From NCBI RefSeq assembly GCF_003063355.1, contig NZ_NESH01000001.1, positions 558,001 to 622,000 of the forward strand: a stretch of DNA of 64,000 bases, written 5' to 3'. Position 1 is the first letter of the stretch. Every line of letters starts with the position of its first letter. Below the pieces are notes generated by a model. It did not search any database. It saw only the letters and a program-made list of their open reading frames with translations, and was not told the DNA's origin. Shown in pieces: positions 44,942 to 55,323 of the stretch. The stretch is from Limnohabitans sp. Bal53 (GTDB lineage Bacteria > Pseudomonadota > Gammaproteobacteria > Burkholderiales > Burkholderiaceae_C). The translations under genes were made by a program, and so were the position numbers.

Positions 44942-45997
44942 ATGCCCATGACCCCCTCACTTGAATCGGCCCTGGCATTCATCCAATCGTGCGAAACACC
45001 CTGGTCGCGTGACACGTCGCCGCCTTGGGGCATCCACGACGTGGACCCACCCCCCTACAACCGCTTGTATGGCCCAGTCCATGGCCGGGGGCCGGTGTCG
45101 GGTGTTTTGTTTCACCGGCACCAGCTGCTGGCCCAATGGGGTGAGCCCCACAAGGCGGACCTCACCTTCAGTGTGGCCAAAACCTACCTGGCCTTGCTGG
45201 CTGGTCTCGCCTTTGACCAAGGGCTGATCCAAGACGTCCACACCCCCGTGGTTCAGCAATGCCCCGGCATTGGCTTCGAGGGCGATCGTTTGTCGCGCAT
45301 CACTTGGCACCATTTGTTGCAGCAAACCAGCGAATGGGAAGGCACCTGTCTGGGCATACCTGAACAAGTCGACCGCTACCGTTGGCTGACCTACCAAACC
45401 GGCCAAGCCGACGGCCAAAAAGGCGATGCCAGGCCACTGGGCGAGCCCGGTTCGCGGTATGAATACAACGACGTGCGCATCAACCAACTGTCATTGGCCT
45501 TGCTGCACCTGTTCAAGCGCCCGCTGCCCGAGGTGTTTGAAGAATTTTTCCGACAGCCCCTGGGTTGCGCTGACCCATTTCAATGGGTGGGCTACGAGCA
45601 AGGCTGGACCGAGGTCAACGGCCAACGGATGATGTCGGTGCCAGGCGGCAGTCACTGGGGGGGCGGCGTGTCCATCTCGGCCATGGACCAAGCGCTCATT
45701 GGCCTGATGCTCATGGGGCAAGGCCAGTTCAAGGGCCAACAAATCTTGTCGAAGCAATGGCTGCAGAGGATGCAGCAGCCCTGCGACGTCGCGCCCTACT
45801 ACGGCTACCTGATTTGGCTCAACCAAGATGGCGTACTCTTCAAAGATGCGCCCCGCACCTCCTGGTTTGCCATTGGCGCGGGCTCTTCCATCACCTGGGT
45901 CGATCCAGAGCTGCAATTGGTCTGCATCATGCGCTGGATTGATGCCGGCAAAACCAACGACTGCATCGCCCAGGTGATGCATTCGTTGCAGCCCTGA
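44942..45997 (+). CDS. serine hydrolase (beta-lactamase fold)
   Basis: A 351-residue serine hydrolase of the penicillin-binding-protein-like class. The SxxK nucleophile motif is SVAK at 77-80, the tyrosine/asparagine block YEYNDVRIN near 175-183, and a late glycine-rich block AIGAGSSITWVD near 318-329. There is no signal peptide. It is unrelated in detail to the EstB-like gene at 39.5 kb, though the fold is shared. It follows the acyl-CoA dehydrogenase by 36 nt and converges with a VOC gene. Substrate unknown; esterase or amidase activity is a reasonable guess. Confidence 0.85.
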   Translation: MPMTPSLESALAFIQSCETPWSRDTSPPWGIHDVDPPPYNRLYGPVHGRGPVSGVLFHRHQLLAQWGEPHKADLTFSVAKTYLALLAGLAFDQGLIQDVHTPVVQQCPGIGFEGDRLSRITWHHLLQQTSEWEGTCLGIPEQVDRYRWLTYQTGQADGQKGDARPLGEPGSRYEYNDVRINQLSLALLHLFKRPLPEVFEEFFRQPLGCADPFQWVGYEQGWTEVNGQRMMSVPGGSHWGGGVSISAMDQALIGLMLMGQGQFKGQQILSKQWLQRMQQPCDVAPYYGYLIWLNQDGVLFKDAPRTSWFAIGAGSSITWVDPELQLVCIMRWIDAGKTNDCIAQVMHSLQP

Positions 45998-46012
45998 AAC
46001 AGGTGCTGAAGC

Positions 46013-46426
46013 TTACTTGGCGAAGAGGCTCTCGGGGTTGGCAAAGGCCTTGAACTCCACCGCGTTGCCGCAGGGGTCCAGAAAGAACATGGTGGCCTGT
46101 TCGCCCACCTGACCCTTGAAGCGGATATGGGGCTCAATGACAAATTGGGTGCCCGCTTTTTTGAGCTTGTCGGCCATGGCTTCCCACTGGCCCATCTCCA
46201 TCACCAGCCCAAAGTGGCGCACAGGCACGTTGTCACCGTCGACCGCGCTGGTGTTGTGGTGACCGGCCTCTGAGGGGCTCAGGTGCGCCACGATTTGGTG
46301 GCCGTAAAAATTGAAGTCAATCCAGTGCTCACTGGAGCGGCCTTCGGGACAGCCCAACAAATCACCATAAAACGCCCTGGCCTTGGCCAAAGACGTGACG
46401 GGGAATGCCAAATGGAAAGGTTGCAT
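46013..46426 (-). CDS. VOC-family (glyoxalase/dioxygenase fold) protein
   Basis: A 137-residue two-module vicinal-oxygen-chelate protein. The first module starts FHLAFPVTSLAKARAFYGDLLG with a histidine metal ligand at about 4; further ligands are in VRHFGLVME near 70 and the glutamate of GNAVEFKAF near 125. Such proteins include glyoxalases, fosfomycin-resistance enzymes and small dioxygenases, and no specific function can be assigned. It stands alone; the 194-bp gap upstream to pyrF shows nothing recognisable. Confidence 0.88.
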   Translation of the reverse strand: MQPFHLAFPVTSLAKARAFYGDLLGCPEGRSSEHWIDFNFYGHQIVAHLSPSEAGHHNTSAVDGDNVPVRHFGLVMEMGQWEAMADKLKKAGTQFVIEPHIRFKGQVGEQATMFFLDPCGNAVEFKAFANPESLFAK

Positions 46427-46620
46427 GGTGCGCTCCGCCTGAAATCAAAAACCCATTCTGCACCGAACACCGTGCGGCGGGGGGGCATGTTGGTGACAGC
46501 AGGAGAGCAGATGGGCACGCAGCAGGGCCAACACCCCAGCCCGCTGCGATGGGTTTTTCAGTCACGCACGAGCGCCATTCAGCGTCAATGCATGTCAGAT
46601 CACCCGGGCTCGCCCTGAAT

Positions 46621-47463
46621 TCAGCCTTTGGCCGCTTCCAGCATGTCCCGCGTCTGCAGTGCCACTTGGCGAGCGGCTTGCTCAAAATCGTCACCGCTCG
46701 ATGCATACAGCACCGCACGCGACGAGTTGACGATGATGGCCCCTGCGCTGGAGCCATCGGCATTCGCACGCCAGCCCGCCTTGACGGTGGCGACTGCGTC
46801 GCCGCCTTGTGCGCCCACACCGGGGATCAAGAAGGGCACGGTGGGGGCGAGTTCGCGCACGCGCTCGATCTCAGCCGGGTAAGTGGCACCCACCACCAAG
46901 CCCAGCTGTCCGTTCAAGTTCCAGGGGCCTTGGGCCAGTTGGGCGATGTGTTCGTACAAACGTGGCTGGCCATCCACCGAGGCCAGGCGCTGGTTTTGCA
47001 AATCATCACCGCCAGGGTTGGAGGTGCGGCACAACAAAAACGCGCCTTTGCCGTGGTACTTGAGATAAGGGGCCACCGAGTCCCAGCCCATGAAGGGCGA
47101 CAGGGTCACGGCGTCGGCCCCATAGCGTTCAAAGGCTTCTTTGGCGTACTGCTCGGCCGTGGAGCCAATGTCGCCGCGCTTGGCGTCCAGGATGATGGGC
47201 ACATGGGGGGCCACACGGCGCATGTGCTCCATCAGGCGTTCGAGCTGGCCTTCGGCACGGTGCGCCGCAAAGTAGGCGATTTGCGGCTTGAAGCTGCTGA
47301 CCAGATCGGCTGTGGCGTCGACGATGCGGGCGCAAAAGTCGTAGATCTTGTTGGCGTCGCCCTTGTAGGCGGCGGGGAACTTGGTGGGTTCGGGGTCCAG
47401 GCCCACGCAGAGCATGGAGCCGTTTTGGCGCTCAGCGGCGCGCAGCATGTCGAGGAAGGTCAT
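46621..47463 (-). CDS. pyrF: orotidine 5'-phosphate decarboxylase
   Basis: The last step of de novo UMP synthesis, decarboxylating OMP. The 280-residue product is the longer 'type 2' bacterial form. The catalytic lysine/aspartate array [11 protein letters not shown] is at 93-103, the N-terminal substrate block [14 protein letters not shown] at 17-30, and [13 protein letters not shown] near 216-228 binds phosphate. All key residues are present. It is divergent from the EamA gene (25-bp gap), with the small spacer probably holding both promoters. Confidence 0.95.
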   Translation of the reverse strand: MTFLDMLRAAERQNGSMLCVGLDPEPTKFPAAYKGDANKIYDFCARIVDATADLVSSFKPQIAYFAAHRAEGQLERLMEHMRRVAPHVPIILDAKRGDIGSTAEQYAKEAFERYGADAVTLSPFMGWDSVAPYLKYHGKGAFLLCRTSNPGGDDLQNQRLASVDGQPRLYEHIAQLAQGPWNLNGQLGLVVGATYPAEIERVRELAPTVPFLIPGVGAQGGDAVATVKAGWRANADGSSAGAIIVNSSRAVLYASSGDDFEQAARQVALQTRDMLEAAKG

Positions 47464-47488
47464 GTATCGATTTTAAAGCCCGTCTAAG

Positions 47489-48385
47489 ATGCTGCCCATG
47501 CACAAGCTCTCACCGCGTCAATGGACCCTTCTGGTTTTGCTCACCTTAGTTTGGGGGGTCAATTGGCCCGTCATGAAGCTGGGGGTCACGGGTTTCCCAC
47601 CACTGACCTTCCGCATGATGTGCTTGTGGCTGGGCGTGCCCATTTTGGGCATGGCGCTGGTGATCATGAAGGTGCCTTTTCGAATTCCGCGCGCCCACTG
47701 GCGGGAGCTGTTGGTGCTGGCGGTGTTCAACATGTTCATTTGGCAAGCGCTGATCATCGTGGCGGTGCAATCGCTCTCCAGCGGACGGGCGGCAATTTTG
47801 GGTTACACCATGCCCATGTTTTCGGCCCTATTGGGGGCCTGGGTGTTTGGCGATCAGCTGGCCAAGCGGTCGTGGGCTGGGGTGGCTGCGGCCAGCTTGG
47901 GGGTGGTTTTGCTGCTCTGGCATGAATTGTCCAACCTCAGCGGCCGCCCAGCGGGCGTGTTACTGGCCTTGGCCGCTGCCAGCAGTTGGGCATTGGGCAC
48001 GCAATTGCTGCGGCGCACCCGCATACCTGTGCCAACTTTGGCCATCTCGTTTTGGATGACGCTGATGACGGCCGTGGTCATCAGCTTGCTGGCCGTGGGG
48101 CTGGAGCGTGAGCGTTGGATCAGTCCATCGCCCAGCAACTGGTTTGCCATCGTGTTCAATGCGGTGCTGGTCTTTGGCTTTGCGCATGCCGCCTGGTTTT
48201 ATCTGGCCCGCAGTTTGCCGCCCGTGGCCTCCACGCTGAGTGTGATGTTGATTCCGGTGTTGGGCGTGTTCAGTGGGGCGCTTTGGCTGAACGAAATTTT
48301 GCACTGGCAAGACTGGGCGGCGGTGGGCTTGATGACCGCCTCCATTGCTTTTGTGCTGTGGCCCGCCAAAAAACAATCGGTCTGA
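47489..48385 (+). CDS. EamA/DMT-family transporter
   Basis: A 298-residue drug/metabolite transporter with ten predicted helices in two EamA repeats. The first repeat starts LLTLVWGVNWPVMKLGVTGF near 17-36. The second has LAAASSWALGTQLLRRTRIP near 161, and the protein ends SIAFVLWPAKKQ. Substrate unknown; relatives export amino acids, nucleosides or other metabolites. The ATG at 47489 is used; a second one three codons on is equally possible. It converges with lpxC (45-bp gap). Confidence 0.9.
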   Translation: MLPMHKLSPRQWTLLVLLTLVWGVNWPVMKLGVTGFPPLTFRMMCLWLGVPILGMALVIMKVPFRIPRAHWRELLVLAVFNMFIWQALIIVAVQSLSSGRAAILGYTMPMFSALLGAWVFGDQLAKRSWAGVAAASLGVVLLLWHELSNLSGRPAGVLLALAAASSWALGTQLLRRTRIPVPTLAISFWMTLMTAVVISLLAVGLERERWISPSPSNWFAIVFNAVLVFGFAHAAWFYLARSLPPVASTLSVMLIPVLGVFSGALWLNEILHWQDWAAVGLMTASIAFVLWPAKKQSV

Positions 48386-48430
48386 TCTGATGTCTCTAGG
48401 CCGATCGCGGCGCAGCAAGCGCCAAACCGT

Positions 48431-49354
48431 TCACCAAGCCGGTTGCAGTGCAGCAAAACCTTTGGGGGCCAAGCTGGACTTGTCAAAGGTCACGATCTCG
48501 TAGGCATCGGGTTGGGCCAGCATCGCGCGCAACAATTGGTTGTTCATGGCGTGGCCCGAGCGGAAGGCGCTGTAGGCGGCCAGCAGGGGTTTTCCCACGA
48601 TGTACAGGTCGCCCATGGCGTCGAGGATTTTGTGCTTGACGAATTCGTCGTCGTAGCGCAAACCGTCTGAATTCAGCACTTTGTAGTCGTCCATGACGAT
48701 GGCGTTGTCCAAACCACCGCCCAAGGCCAAGCCGTTGGCGCGCATCATTTCCACGTCTTTGGTGAATCCAAAGGTGCGGGCACGCGCGATGTCTCGCGAG
48801 TAAACGCCCTCAGACATGTCGAACACCACCTGCTGGCCGGTCGAGTCGACGGCGGGGTGTCTGAAGTCGATCTCAAAGCTGAGTTTGTAGCCATGAAAGG
48901 GCTCGAGTTTGGCCCATTTGATGTTGTTGCCCTCGCCTTCGCTGACCTGCACGGGCTTGAGCACACGCAAAAAGCGCTTGGGCGCGTTCTGCTCCACGAT
49001 GCCCGCGCTTTGCAACAAGAAGACAAACGACGAGGCCGAACCGTCCAAAATTGGCACTTCCTCGGCGGTGATGTCCACATACAGGTTGTCAATGCCCAGA
49101 CCAGCGCATGCCGACATCAGGTGTTCCACCGTGAAGACTTTGGCCTGGCCCACCGAGATGGTCGAGGCCAGCCGTGTGTCGGTGACCGATTCAGCCCGAA
49201 CGGGGATGTCCACCGGCTCGGGCAAGTCCACCCGCCGAAAGACGATGCCGGTGTCGGGCGCAGCCGGACGCAGGGTCAATTCGACCCGCTGGCCACTGTG
49301 CAAACCCACGCCAACGGCCTGGGTCAGGGTTTTGAGGGTACGTTGAGCGAGCAT
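48431..49354 (-). CDS. lpxC: UDP-3-O-acyl-N-acetylglucosamine deacetylase
   Basis: The committed zinc-dependent step of lipid A synthesis. The 307-residue product has the zinc ligand H78 in [11 protein letters not shown] (catalytic E77). The second site is in [20 protein letters not shown] near 228-247, and the general-acid histidine is H268 in [10 protein letters not shown]. It ends the dcw cluster as in most proteobacteria, 156 bp after ftsZ. A strong terminator stands between, so lpxC must have its own promoter or depend on read-through. Confidence 0.97.
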   Translation of the reverse strand: MLAQRTLKTLTQAVGVGLHSGQRVELTLRPAAPDTGIVFRRVDLPEPVDIPVRAESVTDTRLASTISVGQAKVFTVEHLMSACAGLGIDNLYVDITAEEVPILDGSASSFVFLLQSAGIVEQNAPKRFLRVLKPVQVSEGEGNNIKWAKLEPFHGYKLSFEIDFRHPAVDSTGQQVVFDMSEGVYSRDIARARTFGFTKDVEMMRANGLALGGGLDNAIVMDDYKVLNSDGLRYDDEFVKHKILDAMGDLYIVGKPLLAAYSAFRSGHAMNNQLLRAMLAQPDAYEIVTFDKSSLAPKGFAALQPAW

Positions 49355-49443
49355 TGGGGCATTTTAATTCGGACGATCTTGTCGTGTGCGGACAAGGTAT
49401 TCAAGAAATCTTGGGACTTGTCCATTCAGGCGGCCATCAGCCG

Positions 49444-49479
49444 AAAAAAAAAGCCAGACCAGCAGGTCGCTGGTCTGGC
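49444..49479 (-). terminator. strong rho-independent terminator after ftsZ
   Basis: A perfect 11-bp stem GCCAGACCAGC / GCTGGTCTGGC (49453-49463 and 49469-49479) with a 5-nt loop. On the minus strand it is followed by nine T's. It lies 31 bp beyond the ftsZ stop and marks the end of the main dcw transcript. Confidence 0.94.
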
Positions 49480-49510
49480 CCGGGTCCACATCGCCCGCCG
49501 GGCGAATGGA

Positions 49511-50725
49511 TCAGTCTGCTTGCTTGCGCAAGAAAGCCGGGATTTCGATGTCATCCATGCCGGCATTGGCCATGCCGTCCACACGCGCGGCGGCATGGGT
49601 GCGGTTGCTGCGCCAGATGGCCGGGGTGTTCATGCCTGCAGCGCCCAAGGCAGCAGTTACGCCCATTGGCGAGGCCACCGCCTCTTGCCCACCCATCATG
49701 AAGGGGGCGTTGTCGGTGCCGGTGCGCAGCACTTGCAAAGGAGGCGCTGTGCGACGCGCACCGGCCTTGGCCAAGCCTGTGGCCACCACGGTCACGCGGA
49801 TCTGGTCGCCCAGGCTTTCGTCGTAAGCGGTGCCATAAATGACATGCGCATCTTCCGAGGCACAGTCGCGGATGGTGTTCATGGCTTGCTTGGATTCAGA
49901 CAGCTTCAAGGAACCCTTGGCGGCGCTGATCAAAACCAGCACGCCACGGGCGCCCTTGAGGTCGACGCCTTCGAGCAACGGGCAAGCCACGGCTTGCTCG
50001 GCCGCGATGCGTGCGCGGTCAGGGCCGCTGGCGGCTGCGGTGCCCATCATGGCTTTGCCCGGCTCACCCATGACGGTGCGCACGTCTTCAAAGTCGACGT
50101 TCACATGGCCGGGCACGTTGATGATTTCGGCAATGCCGCCCACGGCGTTTTTCAACACATCGTTGGCGTGCGAGAAGGCCTCGTCTTGGGTCATGTCTTC
50201 ACCACCGGGCAATTCCAGCAGCTTTTCATTGAGCACCACGATCAGCGAGTCCACGCTGGCTTCGAGTTCCTTCATGCCTTCGTCGGCATTGTCCATGCGG
50301 CGCTTGCCTTCAAAGTCGAAAGGCTTGGTGACCACGCCGACAGTCAAAATGCCCATCTCTTTGGCGATCTTGGCAATGACAGGCGCTGCGCCGGTGCCGG
50401 TGCCGCCGCCCATGCCAGCCGTGATGAACAACATGTGCGCACCTTCAATGGCCGAGCGGATGTCGGCTTCAGCGGCTTGCGCGGCTTCACGGCCTTTGTC
50501 AGGCTTGCTGCCTGCGCCCAGACCGGTTTGGCCCAGTTGCACAAAACGGTGTGCGGCGCTGCGTGCCAGGGCTTGTGCGTCGGTGTTCGCGCAAATGAAT
50601 TCCACGCCTTGAACCTGGCGCTCGATCATGTGCTCCACGGCATTGCCGCCGCCGCCGCCCACCCCGATCACTTTGATCTGGGTGCCTTGGTTGAATTCCT
50701 CTGTTTGGATCATTTCGATGGTCAT
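49511..50725 (-). CDS. ftsZ: cell division GTPase FtsZ
   Basis: The tubulin-like GTPase that forms the division ring. The 404-residue product has the N-terminal nucleotide-binding VIGVGGGGGNAVEHMI at 19-34 and the G-box GGGTGTGAAP at 106-115. The catalytic T7 loop is around NVDFEDVRTVM. A variable linker rich in alanine lies at about 320-385, and the conserved C-terminal tail IEIPAFLRKQ binds FtsA and ZipA. It has a good AGGAGA ribosome site. A 135-bp AT-rich gap separates it from ftsA and could hold an extra ftsZ promoter; I cannot point to a clean one. Confidence 0.98.
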   Translation of the reverse strand: MTIEMIQTEEFNQGTQIKVIGVGGGGGNAVEHMIERQVQGVEFICANTDAQALARSAAHRFVQLGQTGLGAGSKPDKGREAAQAAEADIRSAIEGAHMLFITAGMGGGTGTGAAPVIAKIAKEMGILTVGVVTKPFDFEGKRRMDNADEGMKELEASVDSLIVVLNEKLLELPGGEDMTQDEAFSHANDVLKNAVGGIAEIINVPGHVNVDFEDVRTVMGEPGKAMMGTAAASGPDRARIAAEQAVACPLLEGVDLKGARGVLVLISAAKGSLKLSESKQAMNTIRDCASEDAHVIYGTAYDESLGDQIRVTVVATGLAKAGARRTAPPLQVLRTGTDNAPFMMGGQEAVASPMGVTAALGAAGMNTPAIWRSNRTHAAARVDGMANAGMDDIEIPAFLRKQAD

Positions 50726-50860
50726 GTTACTTCTCCTAAATGGTTTGCAGTTGCCTGAAAATTTTCTAAATTCGTTTTGTTGTTGGGGTGTGTTATCAAC
50801 ATCGCAGCGGCCTGGTCAGAGGTGGGCTGCTTCTGGCCTGAAAAATCTGTGTCCAGTTCA

Positions 50861-52090
50861 TCAGAAGTTCCCCACGATAAAGTCTTTGAATCGGCCAAAA
50901 GCGTTGTTCACCGAACTCTTCTTTTGGGTCACCTTGTAGCCGCGCAGGCGGGCCAAGCGAGCCTCTTCGAGCAGCCCCATCACAGTCGCTGCGCGCGGCT
51001 GGCTGACCATGTCGGCCAAACCGCCTGAATACTTGGGCAAGCCCCGGCGCACCGGCTTGAGGAAAATGTCCTCGCCCAATTCGATCATGCCCGGCATGAC
51101 CGCGCTGCCGCCCGTGAGCACAATGCCCGAAGACAGCACTTCTTCGTAGCCCGACTCGCGGATGACCTGGTGCACCAGCGAGAAAATTTCTTCGATGCGC
51201 GGCTCGATCACGCCAGCCAAGGCCTGGCGGCTGAGCATGCGTGGTCCCCGATCACCCAAGCCCGGCACTTCCACCTGGGCGTCCGGGTCGGCCAGCAATT
51301 GCTTGGCGTAACCGCTTTCGACCTTGATGTCTTCGGCATCCTTCGTTGGCGTGCGCAAGGCCATGGCAATGTCGCTGGTGATCAAGTCACCGGCAATCGG
51401 GATGACGGCCGTGTGGCGGATGGAGCCGTTGGCAAAAATCGCCACGTCGGTCGTGCCCGCGCCGATGTCCACACACACCACACCCAGCTCGCGCTCGTCT
51501 TCGGACAACACGGCCAGGCTCGACGACTGGGGATTGAGCAGCAGCTGGTCCACTTCGAGGCCGCAGCGGCGCACACACTTGATGATGTTTTCGGCAGCGC
51601 TTTGGGCGCCGGTGACGATGTGCACCTTGGCTTCCAGGCGCATGCCGCTCATGCCGATGGGCTCTTTGACCTCTTGGCTGTCGATGACGAACTCTTGGGG
51701 GGCCACCAACAGCAGTCGCTGGTCGCTGGAGATGTTGATGGCCCGTGCCGTCTCCATCACGCGGGCCAGATCGGCCTGGGTGACTTCCTTGTCCTTGATG
51801 GCCACCATGCCACTGGAGTTGATGCCCCGAATGTGGCTGCCCGTGATCCCCACATTCACACGGGTGATCTTGCAGTCGGCCATCAACTCGGCTTCTTTGA
51901 GCGCTTGCTGGATGCTTTGCACCGTCGCATCGATGTTGACCACCACACCACGCTTGAGACCATTGCCCGGGGCGATGCCCAGCCCGGCAATCTTGAGCTG
52001 ACCGTCGGCCATGACCTCGGCCACAACGGCCATGACCTTGGACGTTCCGATGTCCAGGCCCACGACCAGATCTTTGTACTCTTTTGCCAT
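50861..52090 (-). CDS. ftsA: cell division actin-like protein FtsA
   Basis: The actin-fold membrane tether of FtsZ, 409 residues from the ATG at 52090 (MAKEYKDLVVGLDIGT); an in-frame ATG three codons earlier is possible. Nucleotide-binding motifs are GLDIGTSKV near 10-18, CVDIGAGTTDVAIF near 203, and GSAVMPGM in the C-terminal half. The C-terminal amphipathic helix FGRFKDFIVGNF anchors the protein in the membrane. It lies 40 nt downstream of ftsQ. Confidence 0.97.
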   Translation of the reverse strand: MAKEYKDLVVGLDIGTSKVMAVVAEVMADGQLKIAGLGIAPGNGLKRGVVVNIDATVQSIQQALKEAELMADCKITRVNVGITGSHIRGINSSGMVAIKDKEVTQADLARVMETARAINISSDQRLLLVAPQEFVIDSQEVKEPIGMSGMRLEAKVHIVTGAQSAAENIIKCVRRCGLEVDQLLLNPQSSSLAVLSEDERELGVVCVDIGAGTTDVAIFANGSIRHTAVIPIAGDLITSDIAMALRTPTKDAEDIKVESGYAKQLLADPDAQVEVPGLGDRGPRMLSRQALAGVIEPRIEEIFSLVHQVIRESGYEEVLSSGIVLTGGSAVMPGMIELGEDIFLKPVRRGLPKYSGGLADMVSQPRAATVMGLLEEARLARLRGYKVTQKKSSVNNAFGRFKDFIVGNF

Positions 52091-52130
52091 TTCAACCACC
52101 GTTTCCGTTTATTTCCTGTGCCTTGATCAC

Positions 52131-52919
52131 TCAAGGCTTTTTCTTGTTGTCTGCATCCACCGTGCTCACGCCGTGCAAACGCAAGGCATAACCATCCTTG
52201 TGGCGCAAATCCGCACTCGCCAAAGCAGATGACCCGCGCCCATAGCGTGCCGTGACCTGTTTGAGCGTTGTCAAAAACACATCCAGTCTTTGCAAAATTT
52301 CAGCGCTGCCGCCTCGGCCCAGCTCAATCTGAGCGCCGTGTTGTGTTTGCACCCGCCAACTTCCCCGGGGGGTCAGCTCCAAGATCTCGATTTGCATGTC
52401 CATCGCCTGAAAACGCGGGCTCAAAGCCAAGTACATTCCAGCCACGGTGTGCGACTCGGCCTCAGGTCCCCTCATGCGCGGCAGACGCTCCGCGTCGGCA
52501 TCGTCCAAACTGGCCTCAAACACTTGGCCTTGCTCGTTGATCAAGGTGCCTGCATCTTCATCGCCCCACAAGGCCATGGGTCGGTGCTCCAGCAAGACCG
52601 CCCGCAAACGGTTCGGAAATTCGCGGTGCACCACCGCCACACGCACCCAAGGTACCGCCTCAAAAGCTTGGCGGGTCTTCGCCAGATCGATGGTGAAAAA
52701 ATTACCTTCCAACTTGGGCAAAACATTCGTGCGGAACGCAAACGCATTGTTTCGACTCACCTCACCTTGAACCGTGATCGTTTGCAAAGCAAAGCTGGGG
52801 TGACGGATCAGCCACCATGCCCCGCTGCCCAAAGCCAACAGCACAAACACAGTCACCAGCAAAGCGGTGGCCATGTTCATGAGCCGGACATCGGCAGGCA
52901 AGGGCATGGGTTTGTTCAC
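52131..52919 (-). CDS. ftsQ: cell division protein FtsQ
   Basis: A bitopic divisome protein of 262 residues that links early and late division proteins. A short cytoplasmic tail is followed by one membrane helix at about 17-37 ([20 protein letters not shown]). The POTRA domain runs from about 43, with [14 protein letters not shown], and the beta domain has [14 protein letters not shown] place the start at the GTG at 52919, whose bases overlap the ddl stop as GTGA. The longer frame to 52970 is embedded in ddl and unlikely. ftsA follows. Confidence 0.93.
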   Translation of the reverse strand: MNKPMPLPADVRLMNMATALLVTVFVLLALGSGAWWLIRHPSFALQTITVQGEVSRNNAFAFRTNVLPKLEGNFFTIDLAKTRQAFEAVPWVRVAVVHREFPNRLRAVLLEHRPMALWGDEDAGTLINEQGQVFEASLDDADAERLPRMRGPEAESHTVAGMYLALSPRFQAMDMQIEILELTPRGSWRVQTQHGAQIELGRGGSAEILQRLDVFLTTLKQVTARYGRGSSALASADLRHKDGYALRLHGVSTVDADNKKKP

Positions 52920-53890
52920 GCAGCAGCCCCCGCGTAATCCAGCGCAGCATCGGCCAGCAAATGGCGGCACAGCGCTTCGTAAGGCATGCCGTTGGCCGCT
53001 GCCGACATGGGCACCAGCGAATGTCCCGTCATGCCGGGCGAAGTGTTAATTTCCAGCAAATAGGGCTGGCGGGTGCGGCCATCGATCATCACGTCGATGC
53101 GGCCCCAGCCCCTGCACCCCAGCGCTTGGTAAGCCTTGACCACGAGGGCCTGAATGGCCGCTTCTTCCTGAGCGGGCAAGCCACAGGGCACCAGGTACTG
53201 CGTGTCGTCGGTGAAGTACTTGTTTTGGTAGTCGTAATTGCCCTCGGGGGCCACGATGCGGATCACGGGCAAAGCGCGGGCTTCATCGCCTGCGCCCAGC
53301 ACTGGGCAAGTGACCTCGTCGCCCACAATGCACTGCTCGCACAGGATGTCGTGATCGCAAGCGGCTGCAGCGCGCAAAGCGGCGTGCAGCTCTTCGGCCC
53401 GCACCACCTTGCTCACACCAATGGACGAGCCTTCTCGAGCGGGCTTGACGATCAGGGGCAAGCCCAAGGTTTCGATCAGGTCTTCGGCCGACAAGTTGTC
53501 GATTTGCGTGGGGTGAACCAGCACATGGCGTGGCACCGGCAAACCCTCGGCCTGCCAAACACGCTTGGTCATGACCTTGTCCATGGCGATGCTTGACGCC
53601 ATCACACCGGAGCCCGTGTAGGGAATGCCCATCAACTCCAGCGCGCCCTGCACTGTGCCGTCTTCACCAAAGCGGCCATGCAGCGCAATGAAGCAGCGCT
53701 TGAAGCCATCCTTTTTGAGTTCGCTCAGTTCTCGCTCGGCCGGGTCGAAGGCGTGGGCGTCAACCCCCGCAGAGCGCAAAGCCTGGAGCACGCCCTGGCC
53801 CGACATGAGGGAAACTTCGCGCTCCGCAGAGCGCCCGCCCATCAGCACGGCCACTTTGCCCCAGTTCATCAGCATGGCGTTGTGTGTCAT
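52916..53890 (-). CDS. ddl: D-alanine-D-alanine ligase
   Basis: An ATP-grasp enzyme making the D-Ala-D-Ala dipeptide for peptidoglycan, 324 residues. Motifs include [19 protein letters not shown] near 13-31, the substrate loop [12 protein letters not shown] near 68-79, [15 protein letters not shown] near 145 and the C-terminal metal/ATP block [17 protein letters not shown] near 285. The ATG at 53890 overlaps the murC stop by ATGA. The stop overlaps the ftsQ GTG, so murC-ddl-ftsQ are translationally linked. Confidence 0.96.
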   Translation of the reverse strand: MTHNAMLMNWGKVAVLMGGRSAEREVSLMSGQGVLQALRSAGVDAHAFDPAERELSELKKDGFKRCFIALHGRFGEDGTVQGALELMGIPYTGSGVMASSIAMDKVMTKRVWQAEGLPVPRHVLVHPTQIDNLSAEDLIETLGLPLIVKPAREGSSIGVSKVVRAEELHAALRAAAACDHDILCEQCIVGDEVTCPVLGAGDEARALPVIRIVAPEGNYDYQNKYFTDDTQYLVPCGLPAQEEAAIQALVVKAYQALGCRGWGRIDVMIDGRTRQPYLLEINTSPGMTGHSLVPMSAAANGMPYEALCRHLLADAALDYAGAAA

Positions 53891-55323
53891 GCGATCACCT
53901 CTTTGGCCGCATCTTTGACGGCACCGCCCAAGGCCACCACCTGCGCAGGCGTGCCACCAATGGAGCCCGCGCCCATGCAAATGAGCACATCGCCATGGCG
54001 TGCGTTGTTCATCACAGCTTGCGGCATATCGGCAATCGCGTCCACAAAGACGGGCTCGACCTTGCCTGCAACGCGCAGCGCCCGGGCCAGCGAACGCCCG
54101 TCGGCGGCGACGATGGGCGCTTCGCCTGCGGCATAGACCTCGGACAGCAGCACGCTGTCGCAGCCCTGGCCGATGACTTTCACAAAGTCTTCAAAACAAT
54201 CTCGCGTGCGGCTGTAGCGGTGTGGCTGAAAAGCCAGTACCAAACGGCGGCCCGGAAAAGCGCCTCTGGCTGCGGCCAGTGTGGCCGCCATCTCGACCGG
54301 GTGGTGACCATAATCGTCGATGACCGTGAAGCGGCCTTGACCATCGGCCGTAGCCACTTCGCCATACCGCTGGAAACGGCGTCCCACGCCCTTGAATTGG
54401 GCCAGAGCGCGTTGCACAGCCTCATCCTCCACACCCAACTCAACAGCCACGGAAATCGCTGCCAGGGCATTGAGCACGTTGTGCTCACCGGGCAAGTTCA
54501 GCACGATGGGCAAGTCGGGCATGGTCACGCCGTTGCGTCTTTGCACCGTGAAGTGCATTTGTCCGTTTTGAGCCCGCACGTCCACTGCGCGCACTTGGGC
54601 GCCTTCGTTCAGGCCATAGGTGGTCACGGGGCGGGCGATGTTGTCCACGATGGACTGAACACCGGGGTCGTCCGAGCACACAATGGCTGTGCCGTAAAAC
54701 GGCATGCGGTGCAGGAATTCGACAAAGGCGGCCTTGAGCTTGGCCAAGTCGTGGCCATAGGTTTCCATGTGGTCGGCGTCGATGTTGGTCACCACCGCCA
54801 TCACGGGCAACAGGTTCAAAAACGAAGCATCCGACTCGTCGGCTTCCACCACGATGTAGTCACCCGTGCCCAGCTTGGCATTGGCGCCTGCGCTGTTCAA
54901 GCGGCCACCAATCACAAAGGTCGGGTCCAGCCCGGCCTCGGCCAACACACTGGCCACCAAACTGGTGGTGGTGGTTTTGCCATGTGTACCTGCAATGGCG
55001 ATGCCTTGCTTCATGCGCATGAGCTCGGCGAGCATCACGGCGCGCGGCACGATGGGGATGTGGCGCGCCCGTGCGGCCAGAACCTCGGGGTTGTCGGCTT
55101 TCACAGCGGTCGATGTGACCACGGCATCGGCGTCTTGGACGTTGCCCGCGCTGTGGCCCACATGGGTGGCAATGCCCAAAGCCGACAGGCGCTGCAGCGT
55201 GGCGCTGTCGGACAAATCGGAGCCGGAAATTTGGTAACCCAGATTGAGCAACACTTCGGCAATGCCGCTCATGCCGGAGCCGCCCACACCGATGAAATGA
55301 ATTTTTCGGATGGCGTGTTTCAT
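53887..55323 (-). CDS. murC: UDP-N-acetylmuramate-L-alanine ligase
   Basis: Adds L-alanine to UDP-MurNAc, the first of the Mur ligase steps. The 478-residue product has the N-terminal UDP-binding [12 protein letters not shown] near 12-23 and the ATP loop [10 protein letters not shown] at 111-120. The central motif [10 protein letters not shown] is present, with a C-terminal domain containing DDYGHHPVE and FQPHRYSRT. It overlaps both neighbours by 4 nt: its ATG lies in the murG stop and its stop in the ddl ATG. Confidence 0.97.
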   Translation of the reverse strand: MKHAIRKIHFIGVGGSGMSGIAEVLLNLGYQISGSDLSDSATLQRLSALGIATHVGHSAGNVQDADAVVTSTAVKADNPEVLAARARHIPIVPRAVMLAELMRMKQGIAIAGTHGKTTTTSLVASVLAEAGLDPTFVIGGRLNSAGANAKLGTGDYIVVEADESDASFLNLLPVMAVVTNIDADHMETYGHDLAKLKAAFVEFLHRMPFYGTAIVCSDDPGVQSIVDNIARPVTTYGLNEGAQVRAVDVRAQNGQMHFTVQRRNGVTMPDLPIVLNLPGEHNVLNALAAISVAVELGVEDEAVQRALAQFKGVGRRFQRYGEVATADGQGRFTVIDDYGHHPVEMAATLAAARGAFPGRRLVLAFQPHRYSRTRDCFEDFVKVIGQGCDSVLLSEVYAAGEAPIVAADGRSLARALRVAGKVEPVFVDAIADMPQAVMNNARHGDVLICMGAGSIGGTPAQVVALGGAVKDAAKEVIA

